Assembly (NCBI GenBank): GCA_030280995.1
Contig: JASXTE010000008.1
Span: forward strand, 13,679,212-13,743,211
DNA length: 64,000 nucleotides
From: Hemileia vastatrix
Taxonomy: Eukaryota > Basidiomycota > Pucciniomycetes > Pucciniales > Zaghouaniaceae
Direction: 5' to 3'
Under the pieces are notes generated by a model that was given only the letters and a program-made list of their open reading frames with translations, was not told the DNA's origin and made no database searches. Positions 45,166-55,482 of this stretch are shown in pieces (the stretch's first letter is position 1; every line of letters begins with the position of its first letter). Both the position numbers and the translations under genes were made by a program.

Positions 45166-48100
45166 ATCTCTCCCAGTGCACAGAACCTCCATGTATTAAG
45201 GACTGGAGTTGCCTTAAACCGCTTGAGATTCATTCTTTTTAAGGAGGATATCCCCTTCAGTTGTCTTATAGACTCTGGAGCTTCAATTTCTTTTGTTAGT
45301 TTATCTTTTGCCGAGAAGCTTCAACTAACATTTACAGATGTCGATCGAACTCCAATCTATTTGGTCCAATCAGAGGAACCCAAATATTGGGTAAGTAAGA
45401 AAGTTTTATGGGTTTTCAACTTTCTGAACTTTCCCCCCTTTGAGTGGGAATTATCAGTCTTGGAAGCCCCAAGGATGGACGATACCATTCTTGGCCATGA
45501 CTTTTTAACGCATTGGAATCCTAAAATTGATTGGACTAAGGGGTTGATCACCCCACGCTCTAAGTATATTTCTGATTCTTCAATGCAGGTCAATAGGGAG
45601 TTAAACAACCCGCCTGACAACGTCCTGCTTGAGGACAAATCTCTGCCAGATGACTTGCAAGCATCTGATCTTTCTCTAAATGAGAAATTGGCTAACCCTT
45701 CTAGCTCGATGACTTCACTCGAAGAGGATTTAAATTGCCTCAAAGTAATCGAATTCAGCTCTCTCAATTCAGGTATCCCCTTGACAGATTCTCTCAAAGA
45801 TGAAGAGGACGACCAAATCAACGTTGAAGCCATTAAATCAACTCTACCAGAAATCTTCCACAATTTCCTTGATGTTTTCTCAATCCGCAAGGCTGATAAG
45901 TTACCACCTCATCGACCCTACGACCATCAAATAGAGTTAATAGGCCCAGTACCTCCGGCATGTCCTGTCTATTCTTTGTCAAAGGAAGAATCTCAAGTTC
46001 TTCAAGACTACATTTCAGAGAATGTAGCCAAAGGTTTCATCAGAGCCAGTAAATCTCCAACCGGCTCCCCTGTCCTCTTTGTAAAAAGAAAGATGGTAGT
46101 CTTAGGTTGTGTGTTGACTATAGAAAGCTCAACACAGTCACTAAGAAGAATGCATATCCTGTTCCTCCTATGTCATTACTTCTTACCCTTTTCAATGGTG
46201 CTAATTTCTTTTCTAAAATTGATCTTAGAGGCGCTTACAATCTGATTTGTATTGCAGAAGATCATGAACCACTGACTTCAATGCGCACTAGATTTGGTAG
46301 TTTTGAATATTTAGTTATGCCTTTTGGATTGTGTAACGCACCTTCAACTTTTCAAACTTTTGTTAATGACATCTTTCAAGATGTTTTTGAAAAATTTGTA
46401 GTCGTCTATTTAGATGATATTTTAATTTTCTCGAAGACACTAGATGAACATATTCATCATGTTTGACAGGCTCTAAATTGACTTCGAGATCACAGTCTCT
46501 AGGCCAAGCATAATAAATGCAAATTCCACCTCAAATCAATTGATTTTTTGGGTTTTACGTTGTCCACTGACGGTTTAGTCATGGATGACAAAAAAGTCCA
46601 GAAAATCCTGGAATGGCCTGAGCCCAAAACCATTAAATCGCTCCAAGGATTTTTGGTTTTTGCAAACTTCTATAGAAGATTTATTAAAGATTACTCTAAA
46701 ACTATTTCCAATCTTACTTCTCTTCTTAGAAAAGACATTCCTTTTGTTTTTACTCCTACAGCACGAAAGGAATTCGAAGCACTAAAAACAGCATTCACCA
46801 CAGCCCGAATTATTTGACATTTTGATCCTTCTGCTTCAACAATACTTGAGACAAATGCGAGCAATTATGCTATTGCAGGGGTCATCTCCCAATTTAATCC
46901 TGAAACAAATTTGTTTCATCCTGTTGCTTTTGAGTCACGCAAACTCATAGCCGCAGAATTAAATTATGAAATTCATGACAAAGAACTTTTAGCTATTATC
47001 CATTGTCTTAAAAAATGGCATTCTTTTCTTCTCAGCCTAGATAGTCCTTTTCAAATTTTAACAGATCATAATGCTTTAAAATACTTCATGTCTTTCAAAG
47101 TTTTAACCAGGCGTCAAGCCAGGTGGGCTGAATTTTTGTCTGAATTTCCCTTCTCTATTTCCTATCGCCCAGGTAAAAACTGCATTGTCCCAGATATCTT
47201 GTCACGTCGGGACAACCTTTACCCACAGTGGGGGGACGCATTTGCTGACATGAACCCAGCAAATGTGAAATCAATCTTCAACGAATCAATGTTAACTACT
47301 CATCAACTTAATTTGATGACAATTCAATCTTTTCGAAATCCACTATCCAACATCCTCAAAGCTCAGTCGAAGGACAAATATTGTTTAAGGTTAAAAGACA
47401 AAATACTCTCGAAGCAAGGGGCCAAAAGATTTAGTATTGAATCAGGTCTATTAGTCTTTGAAGGTAGAGTAGTCATACCCGACAACAATGAGATAAAATT
47501 ATGGATTTTCAACAGTCGACATGATTCTCCATTAGCTGGTCATTATGGGGTTGATAAAACCTACCAGTTAATAGCGAGGGATTTCTTCTGGCCAGGTATG
47601 ACAAGGGAAATCAAGGCCTATATAAAAGCTTGTTATGAATGTAATAGGAATAAGGCTCCCCGTCACCGGAAGCATGGGTTGCTTCAACCACTTCCTATTC
47701 CCTCTAAACCTTGGGAACTTTTATCGATGGATTTAATTTCTCAACTTCCTTTCTATAATGATTTTGATGCTATATTAGTAATAGTAGATAGATTTTCAAA
47801 AATGTCTATTTTCATTTAAACCACTACTACTGCTACAGCAGAAGATTTGTCAAAATTGTTTCTAGAATATGTATTTTCTAAACACGGCTTACCAAATGAT
47901 ATTATTTCAGATAGAGGCTCATTGTTTGTATCCACATTCTGGACCCAACTGTGTCGACAACTCAATATCACAAGGAACCTCTCCACGGCCTATCACCCTG
48001 AAACCAATGGTCAAACAGAAAGAGTTAACAAAATCCTAGAACAATATCTTCGAATGTATGTCAGTTACGAACAAGACGATTGGACCACATGGTTACCACT

Positions 48101-48776
48101 GGCTGAATTTGCTTATAACAACTCGACTCATTCTTCGACACGACAATCTCCCTTCAAAACCATTTATGGACAACATCCTCAATTCAACTCAATCCATGTA
48201 GGAACTAATCATCCTGCGGAACATTATCTTCAAACTATATCACGACTCCAAGAAGAACTTAAAACAAATTTGGAATCAGCGATTCGAAGATACAAGGAAC
48301 AGGCCGACAAACATCGACAATCTGCTCCTTACTTTAAACCAGGCGACAAAGTATGGCTCGACGCACGAAACATTTGAACAACACGACCATCAAAGAAACT
48401 GGCTGAAAAGCCCTTGGGTCCTTTCGAAATCGACTCTGAAGTCTCTAAAACTGCATTTCGACTCAAGTTACCTCCTAAATGGCAGGCGATTCACCCTGTT
48501 TTCCATGTATCTCTCCTGGAACTGGCTCGAGAAATATACCCGGGCAAGAACCAACCCCCTCCGGAACCGGTCGAAGTAGAAGATCATCTAGAGTGGGAAG
48601 TAAGTCGGATCCTTGATTCAAGAATACGCAAGGGGAAACTTCAATACCTCGTGGAATGGGAAGGCTTCCTCAATGACTCAGACAAAACATCCTGGGAACC
48701 AGCCATCAATGTTTCTAACGCCCCTGAACTCCTAAAATCTTTTCATTTGAAATATCCTTTAAAACCAAAACCTTAA
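45127..48776 (+). pseudogene. pol: pol of A2, several lesions
   Basis: Enters from gag by -1 frameshift. Domains: protease L-I-D-S-G-A-S (about 45262), RT from 45990 with V-V-Y-L-D-D-I-L-I-F-S (about 46400-46433), RNase H (E-T-N-A-S-N-Y-A near 46850, the catalytic Asp replaced by Asn), integrase finger and core (47500-48100, S-D-R-G-S-L, N-G-Q-T-E-R-V), and chromodomain (48570-48750, Y-L-V-E-W-E-G-F, T-S-W-E-P). Lesions relative to A3: TGA at 45148, a 1-nt deletion near 46080, TGA at 46464, TGA at 46815-46817, TAA at 47817 and TGA near 48375. Most TGAs replace CGA. Confidence 0.9.
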
Positions 48777-49822
48777 AATTTCTTTTATTTAAATTTTCTT
48801 TTCTTTTTCTTTCTTTCTTTTTCTCGTAAAAATCTAAAACACCTCTTAAAAGTCTTAGCCTTGTTTTCTTTTTTCTCCTCTTCTTTTTCTTTCTTCTCCT
48901 TCTATAAAATTTCCTCCAAAACCAACTAAAAATAAAATCAAAATTAAAATTAAATAAAATAAAATAGAATAAAATAAAGTAAAATAAAATAAAATAAAAT
49001 AAAATAAAATAAAATAAAATAAAATAAAATAAAATAAAATAAATAAAATAAATAAAATAAATATAAATAATAAAATAAAATAAAACAACATAAAATAAAT
49101 AGAATAAAACATAAATAATAAAATAAAATAAAAAAACTCTTAAATCTCTCTAAATATTTTCTTTCTTTTCTTTTTCAATTCTCTAAATACATTCTTTTCT
49201 TAAATTTAAAATTCTCTTTAAAAATTTCATTCCTAAAATTTATTCTCGCTTTAAAACTTTCTTTCCTTCGAATCATCAAACCTTGTACGACACGACCATT
49301 TCCTGGAACTTAACTTCAACCTCTAAAAATCTCCCTATAAAAATTCTTCAAACAAATGATTCTTCTTTTCAAATTCTCTTTAAATTCTAAATTCTGTGTT
49401 TCTGTTTTTTTTCTTCTTTCTTCTTCCTCTCTATTCAACAAAAATTTAAAAAAAAAAAAATCAATTAACAACTTTTCGCAAATAACAAGTTCTTCTTTCA
49501 TTAAATTCTCAATTTAACAAACTCATCTCAATCACCAACCGTTTCTTTTTCTCTCTCTTTTCTTACATAAATTTTTCTTTTAAAACCTTAAAACTTCCTT
49601 CAAATAAACAACTTTTTTTTCTTTCTTTATTTAAATTTCTTCTTTCAAATTCTAAAAGCAAAATTTTATTTAAAAACTTCTTTTTTTTCTTTGTTTCACT
49701 CTCCCAAATCTTATAAAATTAATAATATTCACCTACAATAAAAAAAAATATATAGTAAAATAAAATAAAATAAACCTAAAATAAAATTCTACTTTTCTAC
49801 TTCTTTATGTCTCCTTTTTATT
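48777..49822. other. Non-coding spacer of A2 with (AAAAT)n
   Basis: C/T-rich tracts and a clean (AAAAT) pentanucleotide run at about 48955-49040, followed by AT-rich sequence. It separates convergent pol and accessory gene. No gene seen. Confidence 0.8.
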
Positions 49823-50775
49823 TCAAATTTTTTCTTTTAATTTTTCTCGAACCAATATTTTCATTTTCTCCAAAACTACCCTTATCTCCTTCCTGCATTT
49901 CTCAAATACCTCCTCCTCTCCTACCAGAACCACCTCTCCAATCTCCAAGAGTTCCTCTGCCACGTCAAAGGAAGCAGCGTCTATAATTGTGTCGACCTCC
50001 CCACAAAACTCCTCTGCGAATCTTACTTGTCGACCTTGACAAGGTTTCTTCGACCACACCTGGTCCAGTGTGTCTTCAGGTTCTTCGACTACATCCATGG
50101 CCTGAGGGTTTGCCTTAGTTGGTAAAAGCGGCGCAGCCTCCCCAATTGGGTCTTCAAGGGTATTTGATGTCTAAACAAAACTCATCAGTAACCTCATCCT
50201 TAAAAAAATAACCATTGAAAACTTACCTCGAATCTGGGGTCAGGCTCTAAGAATAACCTTGGCGCCACCTCTACCTCTGCTTCTCTTTCCTCCTTGTCGT
50301 CTTCGATGACCACCCGTCGTTTCTTGGGTGCCCGCCCTGGAACAGGGACTTCATCTTCATCTTCCTCCACCAACTCCTCGACCTCTTCCTTGACACCCCG
50401 CTTCGAACTCGTGGCCTGGGTTACCCAGGTTGTGATCTCGTTATTGAGCTCCTTATCATTCTCCCCCACCGATTGTTTATCTTCAACCGAGACATCCCAA
50501 ATGTCTTCGACCACCTCTTTTGTTTTAGGGATTACCCAAAACTTGGTCTTGGTAAACCATTGTTCGATCTCTGCGTTCTTCGTCAACGCATCGCACGCCA
50601 CTTGTCGCCAACGGAAAAACTCGCATTTCTGGCGAGGGCCTCGAGTCGCTGTACTTTCGACACAAAAGTATTCCATGCTTTCACAATCTGTGCAAGTCTG
50701 TGAAAATTGTCGCGTAATCATTCCCCCATCTGCTTTAGGGTGTGGAGGCGTAGGTGTGGGAGTAGGGCAGTTCAT
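49823..50775 (-). CDS. Antisense Zn2Cys6-like nuclear accessory protein of family A (spliced)
   Basis: Exon 1 50775-50227 and exon 2 50170-49823 join exactly at a codon boundary after a 56-nt intron (donor GTAAGT, TTACTGATG branch-like site, TTTAG acceptor), giving about 298 residues. A Pro-rich N-terminus is followed by C28-X2-C31-X6-C38-X12-C51-X2-Phe54-X6-C61; A1 has Cys at the Phe position, so the family motif is the six-Cys spacing of fungal Zn(II)2Cys6 clusters. Then come an acidic region (E-E-L-V-E-E-D-E-D-E), the nuclear-localisation-like P-K-K-R-R (about residue 155), and a C-terminal charged helix (E-K-C-R-K-E-I-R-V-V-L-E-K-M). It lies antisense to pol, starting 109 nt inside the 3' LTR. 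Loss of one Cys may impair metal binding. The function is unknown; nuclear nucleic-acid binding is inferred. Confidence 0.78.
50171..50226 (-). other. Intron of the A2 accessory gene
   Basis: 56 nt, GTAAGT ... TTACTGATG ... TTTAG. Position and signals are conserved in A1 (11787-11862, 76 nt), so the intron predates both copies. Its survival shows that this strand is not the one that is reverse-transcribed. Confidence 0.8.
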
Positions 50776-50867
50776 TATAAAAGGGAAATTAATAAGTGAG
50801 AAAAAAAATTATAGAAGAAGGGAAACTAGTGTGAGAAGATGTCTCAAGCTCAACGGAGTTAGTGATT

Positions 50868-50873
50868 CTTATA
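50868..50873 (-). promoter_or_regulatory. Possible TATA box of the antisense gene
   Basis: TATAAG on the minus strand, about 93 nt before the ATG at 50775 and just outside the LTR edge. It is conserved at the same place in A1 (12468-12473). Confidence 0.4.
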
Positions 50874-50883
50874 CCCGGGCATC

Positions 50884-51127
50884 TGTCACGCGCCATGTGA
50901 CACTCGAGGCAAAAGCAGCTCATTAAATCAATAATATCGAGTTCTAAATCTATACTCGAAGCGCAGAAAGAAATTCTCCATAGCAACTGCTATTCCCCTT
51001 TGTGTACTTACTATTTAACTGCGCTAGCCTAAACTCTAAATCTAAATTAGTCAATCTCCCAATACGGTGCCTTAGTCTCCTTTTCAATAAGCGACGCACA
51101 GCGCTAGGTTCAACGTAATAGTACAAT
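50884..51127 (+). repeat. 3' LTR of A2, first 244 bp
   Basis: Starts TGTCACGCGCC as the 5' LTR and follows it to ...GTAATAGTACA, where B1 begins with TGTCAGCC. Confidence 0.92.
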
Positions 51128-52304
51128 TGTCAGCCTAAATATCCTTAGGACTGAGTATTTCTTATGCTTAAAATAAGATAACCTTAACTAGATTAAGCTT
51201 ATATCTTAAAAATAAGGTTAAAATAATAATATATATTATTTTATTATATATATATATAATTATTATTCTATTATATAATTTATAATAGTTTAAATAGCTT
51301 ATCCATGGCCTAATAATACTTATTAAGGTGTTAATGGAGTCATAATATACTTATCTTAAGTGATATGAAGTAATTATTGACATACATAAGCTTATATGTA
51401 TACATAAATCTCATATTCAGTGAAATATGCAGTATATTATGTATATTTAGGTATATAAGTGGGTTTTAGCCCCTTAATAGCCTATAACCTTTGTTTTTCT
51501 GCTTATTTTAGGTCATATGGACAAAATCAGTGGACTCACAATGCCTACAGAAGCATAGACACCTATATCAGGCGCATACACCCAGTTTGGACAACTAAAA
51601 TTACTTCCTTGGATGGTTATTCACGGATTTATGGGTTGGAAAGATGTTTTTGGGTTAATGTGGATGCTTGGGGATGTTATTGGGGGCTTGGACATTTTAT
51701 TTTTTTCATTTATATGCTTTTAGTTTCATTAAATCTCTTTTTGATCATTTATTTTACCTGTTTCTTTATGGTATCCGCTTTTATCTGGGTTTTCTATTTA
51801 TGGTATGACTCTGTGTTATTATTAATAGTGATGGAGGGTCCTTACTGGAGGTCTGGGTGTTGAAAATGCTTGAAGTGGACGCCATGGGGAGGTGATGGGC
51901 CCTCACAGTGCTGTAATTGCTGGGGATAGCAGTGACATCATCTGGATTGAAGGTCTGTGCACTCCAGTGGATTTGGGTATAAGTAAGGAGGGATTTTGAC
52001 GGTTTATTATCATCATTCAATTACTACACTTCAAACAAACACTACAATACAATTATTAGCTTTCAGAAATATATTATAAAGCCCTTATAAATTGATATTA
52101 TCTTTATAAAAGCTATAACTATATTTTATTCTTCTATTTTCCACCACTAGCACGCATTTAAATCCAAGTATTGTGAGTTTTATTTGAGTATAACTATTCT
52201 ATTAGTCTTCCCCTGAGGTTTAATCACTAAATCATTTATTAATAAGTAGTAGGACCATAAAATAATACTATTATATCATACTTACATACTAGAATATACT
52301 GACA
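51128..52304 (+). repeat. 5' LTR of B1
   Basis: TGTCAGCCTAAATATCC ... ATACTGACA. It contains a TATAAG (about 51977) followed by a pyrimidine/CA-rich initiator area. It encloses a 134-codon open frame (51459-51863) with hydrophobic segments, also open in the 3' LTR (57967-58371), treated in the findings. Confidence 0.93.
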
Positions 52305-52815
52305 ATTGGGGGTCTTTCCTTATATTTTACTTATTATTTAGTATAAGCCTTGGGACATGATTTTTACCTTAGTACAACTCAAAATTAACCAAATATTTGG
52401 GTCTACTGCATATTAGTGGGTCATCATAACTCATTGATTGCGGAAAAGAACCCTTATAATAATTGTACTAATTTTTTACAATAAAAATTAGATATTTACA
52501 GTAGTAACTGTACCCAATATAAACCCAATTTCACTTGGTATTTGGACACCAATATAACACCCAATTAAATTGGTATTTGGCTAAAGATTGGTAAGCTAAT
52601 TATTCACCCTTATAGAGGTCTAGTTAAACTTATTATTATATATTTAACAGATTTTTTCGAATTTTTCTTATATTTTATTTAAATAAATAAAGATATAAAT
52701 TCAGGGTAAGCTCCATTGCTTTTTTATTAGTAATATAATTGCTAATATTATTTGTCTACTAATTCCACAGAGTTTTTTCCTTTTGTAGACGTAAAATATT
52801 GTTATTCTGAACAAT
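52305..52815 (+). other. Leader of B1 with CCAAT hairpins
   Basis: No gene. Two repeat units ACCCAATTTCACTTGG-TATTTGG (52523-52545) and ACCCAATTAAATTGG-TATTTGG (52559-52580) each fold on CCAA/TTGG. A perfect CCAAATATTTGG lies at 52389-52400. The region right after the LTR (ATTGGGGGTC, 52305) is the expected primer-binding site; I cannot match it to a tRNA. Confidence 0.55.
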
Positions 52816-55482
52816 ATGAGTGCTCCCCAGGATAGTGTAAGTAAAAAGCCTGCTTATAATACCAGGTCTAAAGCTAACAAAAACTTTCCAGGACATCACC
52901 ATGGAGGGACAACAGTACCCCCAGCCAGAAAGCATGAGTATAGAGGAAAAGGACGCCCTCTTAAAAAAGATAACTATAAAAAAGATGTCTCCTCCTCTTC
53001 AGGATCAACTGGCCCACCTGGCCAAACAGGTTCTGAAGTTGGAGGAATCAAAATCTCTCATGTTCAAAGAAGTAGAGCAGTTTCAAAACAATTGCAAGGT
53101 AGGGTTTCAGCAGATGAATCAGGCAATGGCAGAATTAAAGGGAGGCCAGCACAGTCAATCAAATCAGCAACCCCCTACCCAAGGAGGGTCCACTCACTCC
53201 CAGGAGAAAATCCTGGTAGACAAATGGAAATGGGACTGGTTTCACCAACAGTGGACAAGCCACAGTTGCAACAGGGATCCACCTCCTCATCTGACTTCCT
53301 CAGCTCACCCTTACAAGGGAAAAAAGCGCCAAAAATCAGGACTGGCAACCATCCCTTGGTAAGTAACTTACCCTCTCAGATTAGACATAATACTGATAAT
53401 TACAATATAGGTAATTCTATTGATGTTAAATCTGTACAAAAAATAGAGGAGGATTTAAGAAATTTAGGTTTTAGAGTAGATACACCTGACTTGTCTTTTG
53501 TCCATAATAACAATACTATATACAATGATAATACAGTTAATCCTCAGTTGCAACCACCTACTAGTGAGATGAGAAGTTCACAGGAGAGTGAGAGAATTGA
53601 AAAGGAGGACATGGAATATTTTAACAATAATCCAACTGTCCATAGGATTGTTTCAGCATTGTGGAATAGAATGAAAAAGTATGAAATAAATACTTGTTAT
53701 AAGTGTAACAAACCTTGGGTCAAAGATCACAAATGTGAGAAAAACCTAAATATTGTTGAAAATCAACGTGAATCTGAAACTGAAACTGAAAAAAGTAAAG
53801 AATCAAGTGATTATGACAGCAATATCTCATATAGTGATGAAAATGAAGTCTGTATGTTGGAAGATGATTTTTCCATCTTTGAAAATCTAATATTAAATAT
53901 GGACTCAAATGAATCTTTAATGAATTTTGAGGATGCTGAAATAATTAAGGATATACAAGCTGATAACTTTAGAATGACACCTATCACGGTTCCAGCTATC
54001 ATTTCTGGTGAAAATGTTAATATAGTATTGGACACAGGAGCTGCTGGTTCAGTTGTTTCCACTAATACATTACAGAAAATTGATAGTGAATATAAGTTTA
54101 AGCTTGAACCACTTCAGAATAAAAATTGGAGAGGTTTTGGATCAGTACTACACCCCATTGGTAAATACAAAGCTGCTGTTTTCTTTAAACACCAACATGA
54201 TTATGTAAGGGTAACTTGTGACTTTGTAGTAATGGATAATACAAATTGTAGTAACTGTTTTATCATTGGAAATGATATTCTGACTAAATTTGGTGTAAAA
54301 TTAGACCCTGCTAATAACAATTTTACAATTGGCATGAATGGTAAAAGGAAATTTAAAATAAATTCTTTTAACACTGTCTTACACATTGAGTCAGTAACAA
54401 ACTCCCTGTCTAAAGGAAGAGAATCCAATGAGTTGGAACTTCTGGAAACAGAAATTTCAAAAGCATCATTTGGCACTCAGATAAGTGAAACTGAGAAAGA
54501 TAATATTTTGGAATTAATTAAATCTTTTCCAATGGCTTTTGCACATGGTACAAATGAACTTGGCCTTGTAAAAGAACATGAAATGAAAATTAGTTTAACC
54601 TGTGATATGGATAATATTCCTGCTAGTCTTAAAAAGAAACCATACCCTGCTTCACCAATGAAGAGGAAAGACATAGAGGATAATATTATGATGTTATTAA
54701 AAATGAACATTCTTGAGAAGGTTGAAACTACACCAAAATATTGTGTAATATCACCAGTGCTGATTTCTTATGAACAAGATAAAGCAAGACTGTGCGGTGA
54801 TTATAGAGCATTAAATACATTTACAGTAGATGATATTTGTCCCTTGCCAAGGATTGCCTCTATACATGCTACCCTTAAAGGTGCTAAATATATAAGTTGC
54901 CTAGATGGAAATAAAGGGTACCATCAAATTCCTGTTGAAAAGAATTCACAGAACTTTTTGTTGATAACAACACACATGGGAATTTATAAGTATTTCAGAA
55001 TGCCATTTGGACCAAAGAATGCTCCATCAGTATTTCAAAAGTTAATGGATATAACATTCCATAATGAAATGATTGAGGGATGGTTAATGGTATACATTGA
55101 TGACATCATAGTGTTCTCTAAAACTTTTGATGAACACTTAATCCATTTAAGGAAAGTATTTCAGAAAATGGATGAAATAAAAATGACCCTTGCATTGAAA
55201 AAATGTAAATTTGGGTTTGAATCTTTAAAAGTGCTTGGTCATATTGTATCTTGCTTACAAATATGTGTAGACCAAAATAAAGTGGCTGAAATAAAGAATA
55301 TTGGCATTCCTCAAAATGTGAAGGATGTACAATCTTTTCTTGGAATGTGTGGTTATTATAGACAATATATAAAAAACTACCAATCAATTGCTGCACCACT
55401 GACCACACTGATAAAGAAATCAGAAGCTTTCATTTGGAATAATGAAAGACAACAAGCTTTTAATAAGTTGAAAGAATGTTGA
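52816..55482 (+). CDS. pol: B1 polyprotein part 1: nucleocapsid, protease, RT
   Basis: 889 codons ending in TGA (55480-55482). A basic N-terminus M-S-A-P-Q-D-S-V with N-T-R-S-K; a knuckle-like C-Y-K-C-N-K-P-W-V-K-D-H-K-C (about 53695-53736); protease L-D-T-G-A-A-G-S (about 54030); RT with L-C-G-D-Y-R-A-L-N, F-R-M-P-F-G-P-K-N-A-P-S and the catalytic Y-I-D-D-I-I-V-F-S (about 55096). The capsid domain visible in B2 (36145-36900) is absent, so B1 may depend on gag from other copies or carry a deletion. Codons 29-182 overlap the second open frame at 52901-53362. The TGA falls between RT and RNase H; the frame continues beyond it. Confidence 0.9.
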   Translation: MSAPQDSVSKKPAYNTRSKANKNFPGHHHGGTTVPPARKHEYRGKGRPLKKDNYKKDVSSSSGSTGPPGQTGSEVGGIKISHVQRSRAVSKQLQGRVSADESGNGRIKGRPAQSIKSATPYPRRVHSLPGENPGRQMEMGLVSPTVDKPQLQQGSTSSSDFLSSPLQGKKAPKIRTGNHPLVSNLPSQIRHNTDNYNIGNSIDVKSVQKIEEDLRNLGFRVDTPDLSFVHNNNTIYNDNTVNPQLQPPTSEMRSSQESERIEKEDMEYFNNNPTVHRIVSALWNRMKKYEINTCYKCNKPWVKDHKCEKNLNIVENQRESETETEKSKESSDYDSNISYSDENEVCMLEDDFSIFENLILNMDSNESLMNFEDAEIIKDIQADNFRMTPITVPAIISGENVNIVLDTGAAGSVVSTNTLQKIDSEYKFKLEPLQNKNWRGFGSVLHPIGKYKAAVFFKHQHDYVRVTCDFVVMDNTNCSNCFIIGNDILTKFGVKLDPANNNFTIGMNGKRKFKINSFNTVLHIESVTNSLSKGRESNELELLETEISKASFGTQISETEKDNILELIKSFPMAFAHGTNELGLVKEHEMKISLTCDMDNIPASLKKKPYPASPMKRKDIEDNIMMLLKMNILEKVETTPKYCVISPVLISYEQDKARLCGDYRALNTFTVDDICPLPRIASIHATLKGAKYISCLDGNKGYHQIPVEKNSQNFLLITTHMGIYKYFRMPFGPKNAPSVFQKLMDITFHNEMIEGWLMVYIDDIIVFSKTFDEHLIHLRKVFQKMDEIKMTLALKKCKFGFESLKVLGHIVSCLQICVDQNKVAEIKNIGIPQNVKDVQSFLGMCGYYRQYIKNYQSIAAPLTTLIKKSEAFIWNNERQQAFNKLKEC
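52901..53362 (+). CDS. B1 ORF1, overlapping the polyprotein frame
   Basis: 153 residues in another frame of the same DNA: E-E-K-D-A-L-L-K-K-I, a coiled-coil-like L-A-K-Q-V-L-K-L-E-E-S-K, Q-rich middle, and W-K-W-D-W-F ... H-P-Y-K-G-K-K-R-Q-K end. The B3 ORF1 (38712-39239) shares the KW-Q/K-WDW and HPY-basic end and the immediate GGTAAGT, so this is the conserved frame. It is probably a gag-like coiled-coil protein, possibly spliced onward at GTAAGT (53361). Confidence 0.6.
   Translation: MEGQQYPQPESMSIEEKDALLKKITIKKMSPPLQDQLAHLAKQVLKLEESKSLMFKEVEQFQNNCKVGFQQMNQAMAELKGGQHSQSNQQPPTQGGSTHSQEKILVDKWKWDWFHQQWTSHSCNRDPPPHLTSSAHPYKGKKRQKSGLATIPW

Larger units (their letters stand above)
43101..51127 (+). 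mobile_element. Chromodomain Ty3/gypsy retrotransposon A2
   Basis: 5' LTR 43101-43870, gag 43943-45130, pol 45127-48776 with a few stops and shifts, minus-strand accessory gene 50775-49823 (intact), and 3' LTR from 50884, interrupted at 51127 by B1. Younger than A1 as judged by the much longer open frames. The rest of its 3' LTR should lie beyond the window, to the right of B1 and A3. Confidence 0.93.

Noticed and set aside
45357..45890. 177-residue minus-strand frame opposite A2 pol (also at 60911-61387)
   Set aside because: Shadow of the pol linker; the sense frame carries the protease and is collinear in all copies.
48955..49112. 85-residue frame of Phe/Ile/Leu repeats
   Set aside because: Translation of the (AAAAT)n simple repeat on the opposite strand.
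50294..50926. 210-residue plus-strand frame opposite the A2 accessory gene
   Set aside because: The minus-strand gene has the Cys cluster, nuclear motif and conserved intron; the plus-strand frame is Ser-rich, runs into the LTR and has no counterpart in A1.
52305..52322. Assigning the primer-binding site of B1 to a particular tRNA
   Set aside because: ATTGGGGGTCTTTCC is in the right place, but I could not match it to a specific tRNA 3' end without a search; self-priming is also possible.
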